This document shows positions 59,831 through 64,000 of a stretch of DNA of 64,000 bases, piece after piece. This DNA is from Bacillota bacterium. Its GTDB lineage: Bacteria; Bacillota; Clostridia; Christensenellales; Aristaeellaceae. Where the stretch lies: the NCBI GenBank assembly GCA_023421395.1, contig JAEZTL010000021.1, forward strand, positions 1 to 64,000, in the 5' to 3' direction. Positions within the stretch are counted from its first letter, which is position 1. The number at the start of each line of letters is the position of its first letter. A program made the translations under genes and the position numbers. The notes under the pieces were generated by a model. It was given only the letters and a program-made list of their open reading frames with translations, searched no databases and was not told the DNA's origin.

Positions 59831-60952
59831 ATGGCAAACGTATCCTTGAAGCATATCTACAAGGTATATGCTGGCAACGTGACTGCTGTAAGCGATTTCT
59901 GTCTGGACATCGAAGACAAGGAGTTCATCGTGCTGGTCGGGCCGTCTGGCTGTGGCAAGTCCACCACTCTGCGCATGGTTGCCGGTCTTGAGGAGATTTC
60001 CGAAGGCGAGCTCTACATCGCTGATCGTCTGGTCAACGATGTGGCCCCCAAGGATCGCGACATCGCGATGGTGTTCCAAAACTACGCGCTCTATCCTCAT
60101 ATGACGGTGTATGACAACATGGCTTTCGGCCTCAAGCTACGCAAAACGCCCAAGGCGGAGATCGAGCGCCGTGTCCGTGAAGCCGCGAAGATCCTGGACA
60201 TTGAGCACCTGCTGGGCCGCAAGCCCAAGGCGCTGTCGGGCGGTCAGCGCCAGCGCGTCGCGCTGGGCCGCGCCATCGTTCGCGAGCCCAAGGTATTCCT
60301 GATGGACGAACCGCTGTCCAACCTGGACGCGAAGCTGCGCGTACAGATGAGAACGGAGATCACCAAGCTCCACCAGCGGCTGCAGACCACCTTCATCTAC
60401 GTCACCCACGACCAGACCGAGGCCATGACGATGGGTTCCCGCATCGTGGTCATGAAGGACGGCTTCATCCAGCAGGTGGATACCCCGCAGAACCTTTATG
60501 ATTTCCCGACGAACCACTTCGTCGCGGGCTTCATCGGCACTCCGCAGATGAACTTCTTCAACGTCAAGCTGGTCAAGCGGGACGGCGGCGTGTACGCCAC
60601 CTTCGGCGAAAATGCCATCAAGGTGCCCGAGGGCAAGCTGAAGAAGTTTGTGTCGGACAGCTACATCGGCAAGGACGTCATCATGGGCATCCGCCCGGAG
60701 AACATCCACGACGAGGAAATCTTCCTGGCCAACGCCACTGAGTCCACCATCCCCGTGATCGTTGAAATCGTGGAACTGATGGGCTCCGAGACGTACCTCT
60801 ACCTCAAGACCTCCGGCAAAGAAGACAACATCATCGGCCGCGTTGACCCGCGCTCCACCGCGCGCGGCGGCGACAAGATCAAAGTCGCCTTTGACGCCAA
60901 CCGGCTGCACTTCTTTGACGCGGAGACCTTCAACACCATCCTCAACCGCTGA
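59831..60952 (+). CDS. Multiple-sugar ABC transporter ATPase, MsmX/MalK type (373 aa)
   Basis: Shared ATPase that powers carbohydrate importers of the CUT1 class. Walker A GPSGCGKSTTLRMVAGL, signature LSGGQRQRVALGRAIV, Walker B VFLMDEPLSNLDAK, and the C-terminal TOBE/regulatory domain (IGTPQMNFFNV, GIRPENIHDEE). No permease or binding-protein genes adjoin it, as is usual for MsmX, which serves several importers. A -10 TATAAT at 59750-59755 and a stable 5' leader hairpin (59776-59785 with 59789-59798) lie upstream. Its neighbour is a CdaR-like regulator. Confidence 0.92.
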   Translation: MANVSLKHIYKVYAGNVTAVSDFCLDIEDKEFIVLVGPSGCGKSTTLRMVAGLEEISEGELYIADRLVNDVAPKDRDIAMVFQNYALYPHMTVYDNMAFGLKLRKTPKAEIERRVREAAKILDIEHLLGRKPKALSGGQRQRVALGRAIVREPKVFLMDEPLSNLDAKLRVQMRTEITKLHQRLQTTFIYVTHDQTEAMTMGSRIVVMKDGFIQQVDTPQNLYDFPTNHFVAGFIGTPQMNFFNVKLVKRDGGVYATFGENAIKVPEGKLKKFVSDSYIGKDVIMGIRPENIHDEEIFLANATESTIPVIVEIVELMGSETYLYLKTSGKEDNIIGRVDPRSTARGGDKIKVAFDANRLHFFDAETFNTILNR

Positions 60953-60999
60953 GGAAAGGGCGCGCCGGCGCGCTGAAGGCGTTATTTGTTGATTAATTT

Positions 61000-61046
61000 T
61001 CCGCCGCGGGTGGTAAGACGATATTGTCTTATCCACCCGCGGCGGA
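61000..61046. promoter_or_regulatory. Long inverted repeat overlapping the CdaR-like gene promoter
   Basis: Arms 61000-61019 and 61026-61046 pair over 20 bp with one bulged T and a GATATT loop. It covers the -35 region and spacer of the promoter at 61024-61052. No U-tract follows. It may be an operator, a terminator of the MsmX gene, or both. Confidence 0.6.
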
Positions 61047-61052
61047 TATACT
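61024..61052 (+). promoter_or_regulatory. Promoter of the CdaR-like regulator
   Basis: TTGTCT (61024-61029), 17-bp spacer, TATACT (61047-61052), inside the right arm of an inverted repeat. Confidence 0.7.
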
Positions 61053-61100
61053 ATATATGGTATAGTCGGTCGTCCGGCAAGCCGAACGGGAGGAATTACA

Positions 61101-62171
61101 ATGTATCTGGACCATCGCGTCATCGCGAAGATCTCTAGCCTGCTATCAAAAATCAGCATGAACGTCATGCTGCTGGACAACAACGGTCAGGTGATCCTGC
61201 CGGAGGACAACAACCGTGAATTCACGCTGCCGGAAGTGCTGCGTCAGAACCCCACCGCGCCGTTGGTCTACGGCGGCTTCACGCTGATCGGCACCGAGGG
61301 CACTCATCCGCTGTTTCTGTGCCTGCCGGGCGACTCTCAGGATGTATCGAACTGCGCCATCCTGTGTGCCGAAATGATCAATATGCTCACCAAGGTGGAT
61401 CTGCCCCATGCGGACCGGGAGCAGTCGCTCAGGTGCATCCTCCGGGAGGAGGTCGAGGGCGCGGAGTTGGAATCGCTGGCGATGGAGCACACCATCCCGC
61501 TGGAGAAGAACCGCTGCGTGGTGCTCTTGCACCTGTCCAATGTAGACACCGAGACGACGCTCAACATTCTGGAGAACGTTGCGCCCGAAGCGGGCGGGGA
61601 CTCCATCGTGGAGATCGACCGGCACACCGTGGTTCTGATCAAGCAGATCGACGAGCAGGAGGATTTCGAGGAGCTGGAGCAGCTGGGCATGGCGATCGAG
61701 TCCACCTTCATCAGCGAAACAAGCTATCCGGTGCACATCGGCATCGGCGAGCCCAAGAAGTCGCTCTCGCTCCTTTCCGAGTCCTTCCGCGAGGCGCGCA
61801 AGGCCATCGACGTGGGCCGCGTCTACCGGCCGGACAATCACGTGTTCGTCTACCGCAAGCTGCTGCTGGAGCGCTTTCTGGCCGACATTTCGCCGGAGAT
61901 GAGCCAGAAGTACAACCTGCTCATGTTCAACCGTAAAACGGCGCGGCTGTTCAATGAGGAGATGCTCCATACCATCGAGAAGTTCTTTGAAAACAGCCTG
62001 AATCTGTCGGAGACCGCGCGGCAGATTTATATTCATCGCAACACCCTGGTCTACCGGCTCGACAAGGTGCAGCGGATCATCGGCCTCGACCTCCGCTCCT
62101 TTGACGACGCGGTGACCTTTAAAATGATGATGCTGCTGGGCAAGACCGGGGAGCACAAGAACCGGATCTGA
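61101..62171 (+). CDS. CdaR/PucR-type transcriptional regulator (356 aa)
   Basis: An N-terminal sensor region of about 100 residues (MNVMLLDNNGQVILPEDN) resembles the diacid-recognition domain, a GGDEF-like middle segment follows, and the C-terminal PucR-type helix-turn-helix is clear (NLSETARQIYIHRNTLVYRL, DKVQRIIGLDLRSFDDAVTF). Such proteins respond to small metabolites such as glycerate or glucarate and activate uptake or breakdown genes. GGGAGG precedes the ATG. The neighbouring ATPase gene may be a target. The ligand is unknown. Confidence 0.85.
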   Translation: MYLDHRVIAKISSLLSKISMNVMLLDNNGQVILPEDNNREFTLPEVLRQNPTAPLVYGGFTLIGTEGTHPLFLCLPGDSQDVSNCAILCAEMINMLTKVDLPHADREQSLRCILREEVEGAELESLAMEHTIPLEKNRCVVLLHLSNVDTETTLNILENVAPEAGGDSIVEIDRHTVVLIKQIDEQEDFEELEQLGMAIESTFISETSYPVHIGIGEPKKSLSLLSESFREARKAIDVGRVYRPDNHVFVYRKLLLERFLADISPEMSQKYNLLMFNRKTARLFNEEMLHTIEKFFENSLNLSETARQIYIHRNTLVYRLDKVQRIIGLDLRSFDDAVTFKMMMLLGKTGEHKNRI

Positions 62172-62189
62172 TGCCTGGGCGCTTCTTCG

Positions 62190-62220
62190 CCCGGCGCGCT
62201 CTTCACGGCGCCGGGTTTAA
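62190..62220 (+). terminator. Terminator after the regulator gene
   Basis: An 8-bp stem (CCCGGCGC / GCGCCGGG, loop of 10) followed by a short TTTAA. Confidence 0.55.
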
Positions 62221-62343
62221 CGGCGTGCGCGACAGCGCGCCCTTTGTCGTGCGGTTCAAATTTTCACGCCGTGCGGTGTGCGCGTGCGTTTGAGCGAAGC
62301 CCGCGCGCATAAGATGTCTCGATCCTGATTCCTGGAGGCGTTC

Positions 62344-63561
62344 ATGGGCAAGCGGGCAATCGTATGGCTTTCCGTTTTGTGGATTGTGGTCGTGGTGGCC
62401 GGCGTTTCGTCGGCCATTACGCTGCGCGTTTCCGGCGGCATGCTGCCGTCCTCGGAGCAGTCGGACGGCAGCATGGTGGTGTCTGAACAGGAATTTGAGA
62501 TGATCGAGCGCTACCGCCGGTTGGACGAAGTGCGCGGGATTCTCGAGAGCGACTACTATAAATCACTGGACGAGGAGGAACTGGTGCTGGGCGCGGTGCG
62601 CGGCATGCTGGAGAGCGTAGGCGATCCCTACACCTTTTACTATACCCCGGAGGAAATGCAGCAGATGGCCGAGCGGAGCCAGGGTGTCTACGAGGGCGTG
62701 GGGCTGCTACTCTCCGCCGACAAGGACGGCATGCTGGTGGTGTTGCGCATCTTTGACGATTCCCCGGCCGTCGAGGCGGGCGTAAAGCCCGGTGATATCC
62801 TGCTGGCCGTCAATGGCGAGCCCGTCAGCGCCACCGACGCCCGGGCGATGGATGAGGCGATTCAGATGATCCGCGATTTCAGCGGCGACAGGATGGAGCT
62901 TACGCTCCGAAGGGGCAAAAAGGTTCAAACCATCTCGCTGACGCCCCGCACCATCACCATGCAGCGGGTGACCCATCAGGTGCTGCCCGGCAATATCGGC
63001 TATATCATGATTTACGAGTTCATCGGCGACGATGCCACGGGCTTCATCTCGGCGATGAACGACCTGAAAAAGCAGAACGTCAAGGGCCTTATCATCGATC
63101 TTCGGTCGAATCCCGGCGGCCTTCTGAGCGACGTGGTGAAGATCGCGGATCAGTTGCTGCCCAAGGGCCTGGTGGTCTACACCCAGGACCGGGGCGGCGC
63201 GCGGGAAGAGTACTACTCCGAGGAGAGCCGCTGGGACGTGCCGATGGCGGTACTGGTCAACGGCATGTCGGCTAGCGCGTCGGAGATCCTGGCGGGCGCG
63301 CTGCAGGACTACGGCGTGGCGAAGATCGTGGGCGTCAAGACCTACGGCAAGGGCATCGTTCAGACCATGCTGCCCTTCCGAACGGATGGCGCGGGCATGC
63401 AGCTGACCACCGCCACGTACTATACCCCCAAGGGCCGTTCGATCCACGGCGTGGGCATCGAGCCGGACGTGGTGGTGGAGGCCACCGTCCAGGTGGGCGG
63501 CTCGCCGGATCTGGAAGAGGATGCCCAGCTCAAGGCGGCTTACAATCTGCTGAAAAAGTGA
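62344..63561 (+). CDS. C-terminal processing peptidase, S41 family (405 aa)
   Basis: Membrane-anchored serine protease of the CtpA/CtpB type. One N-terminal helix, a PDZ domain (GVYEGVGLLLSADKDGMLVV, SPAVEAGVKPGDILLAVNG) and the S41 catalytic domain with the Ser in NGMSASASEILAGAL and the Lys in VGVKTYGKGIVQ. Its substrates in sporulation or envelope control are not defined here. GGAGG precedes the ATG. It is followed by a bidirectional terminator. Confidence 0.93.
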   Translation: MGKRAIVWLSVLWIVVVVAGVSSAITLRVSGGMLPSSEQSDGSMVVSEQEFEMIERYRRLDEVRGILESDYYKSLDEEELVLGAVRGMLESVGDPYTFYYTPEEMQQMAERSQGVYEGVGLLLSADKDGMLVVLRIFDDSPAVEAGVKPGDILLAVNGEPVSATDARAMDEAIQMIRDFSGDRMELTLRRGKKVQTISLTPRTITMQRVTHQVLPGNIGYIMIYEFIGDDATGFISAMNDLKKQNVKGLIIDLRSNPGGLLSDVVKIADQLLPKGLVVYTQDRGGAREEYYSEESRWDVPMAVLVNGMSASASEILAGALQDYGVAKIVGVKTYGKGIVQTMLPFRTDGAGMQLTTATYYTPKGRSIHGVGIEPDVVVEATVQVGGSPDLEEDAQLKAAYNLLKK

Positions 63562-63590
63562 CGTATGAAGCACCGTGCGGCGCGCGGAGG

Positions 63591-63627
63591 AAAGCGGCGG
63601 CGGCCATTTGGCCGTCGCCGCTTTTGC
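63591..63627. terminator. Bidirectional terminator at the end of the peptidase gene
   Basis: A 15-bp stem with one wobble (63591-63605 with 63610-63624, loop ATTT), AAA/TTT at the ends, between convergent genes. Confidence 0.85.
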
Positions 63628-63628
63628 G

Positions 63629-64000
63629 CTATGCTTCGATCGCGGTGTAAAAGGGTGTGAGCTTCCGATCAATCCATTCGCAAAGCCGTTTCACCCGGAA
63701 CCACTTGAACGCCGCGATGCGGACGGAATCGATCATGAGACACAGCGCGCAGATCGCCAGCGAAATACCGATGGCGCCGAGCGCCATCAGGGATGGATTC
63801 AGCCGCGCGAGCGGTGCAAACCGGTTCAGCAGAACGTGCTCTTTTATGAGCGGATGAAGATGGATCAGGTAAATGCCGAAGGCGGCCGGGGACAGCGCCC
63901 GGACGGCGCGGACGAGGCGTCCGCGCGGCTTGGCCCTGGAGGCGAGAATCAGCACGCAGACGGCCATAAGGAGAACGGGCGGCGAAACGGAGCTGTGGAA
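63629..64000 (-). CDS. Acyltransferase family 3 membrane protein, C-terminal part (partial)
   Basis: The frame is open through the right edge of the window, so the start lies outside. The visible 123 residues hold the helices and end (LSPAAFGIYLIHLHPLI, LMALGAIGISLAICALCLM) of a surface O-acyltransferase of the family that modifies polysaccharides or peptidoglycan. The Ile-Tyr-Leu-Ile-His block is a family hallmark. An in-frame ATG at 63967 is internal. Confidence 0.75.
   Translation of the reverse strand, partial: FHSSVSPPVLLMAVCVLILASRAKPRGRLVRAVRALSPAAFGIYLIHLHPLIKEHVLLNRFAPLARLNPSLMALGAIGISLAICALCLMIDSVRIAAFKWFRVKRLCEWIDRKLTPFYTAIEA

Noticed and set aside
62172..62343. Possible tRNA because of a GGTTCAAAT block
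   Set aside because: No acceptor, D or anticodon stems could be folded around it.

Overview
The window is a compact stretch of chromosome, roughly 60% G+C by eye, from a Gram-positive-type bacterium, most likely a high-GC member of the Clostridia (phylum Bacillota). The case rests on AGGAGG-type ribosome binding sites, the yifB-dprA-topA-trmFO-hslV-hslU order, a T-box leader on cysE-cysS, cobalamin and TPP riboswitches, a NusG-domain-II/Gx gene pair, PlsY, a DUF512 radical SAM protein beside der, and an MsmX-type ATPase. Placement below class level is a guess (Christensenellales-like). About 55 genes are called. No rRNA, tRNA or CRISPR array was seen.

Layout. 1-6.5 kb: DNA uptake/topology/proteolysis operon (yifB end, dprA, topA, trmFO, hslV, hslU), mostly with 4-8 nt overlaps. 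6.6-9.8 kb: DUF308 membrane protein, pyrimidine-nucleoside phosphorylase, DNA polymerase IV. 10-13 kb (minus): BtuFCD-type ABC importer behind a cobalamin riboswitch with its own promoter and terminator. 13-20 kb: small hot-dog thioesterase, biotin ligase, a MacA/LolD/MacB-type efflux set and a divergent ABC exporter. 20.4-25.8 kb: CrtO-like acyltransferase plus glycosyltransferase, then a flavin-based reductase (FMN_bind + FAD domain) with NusG-II and Gx genes behind a structured leader. 26-33 kb: ybaB-recR (minus) and an oppBCDF-oppA peptide importer. 33-34 kb: decayed IS200/IS605 element. 34-39.3 kb (minus): a 2-oxoacid dehydrogenase complex with a fused E1. 39.5-43 kb: Nudix hydrolase, then a low-GC accessory island with a collagen-like gene, a dead tyrosine-integrase relic and a frameshifted acyltransferase. 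43-45.4 kb (minus): cysE-cysS behind a T-box. 45.8-53.2 kb: a cell-wall NlpC/P60 hydrolase, tRNA methyltransferase, DUF512 protein, der, plsY, xylulokinase. 53.3-59.6 kb: VOC protein, ECF S component plus coaX (pantothenate uptake and phosphorylation), DUF3810 protein, pgi, ThiT behind a TPP riboswitch, YfbR. 59.8-64 kb: MsmX-type ATPase, CdaR-like regulator, CtpA protease, and the end of a surface acyltransferase.

The genes are mainly housekeeping (genome maintenance, protein turnover, cofactor uptake, central carbon) with transport and envelope functions. Three vitamin or amino-acid controls (B12, TPP, Cys-tRNA) are read directly from conserved RNA sequence. Cofactor salvage (B12, thiamine, pantothenate, biotin attachment) is a theme. 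Many promoters match the sigma-A consensus with a 17-bp spacer and several of them decide translation starts. No obviously new multi-gene defence or catalytic system is visible. The most interesting signals are the structured, G-rich leader upstream of the flavin reductase, a cell-wall hydrolase whose catalytic domain has foreign composition, the accessory island with a homopolymer-frameshifted acyltransferase, a transposase that has lost both its start codon and its HUH motif, and exported binding proteins without a lipobox.
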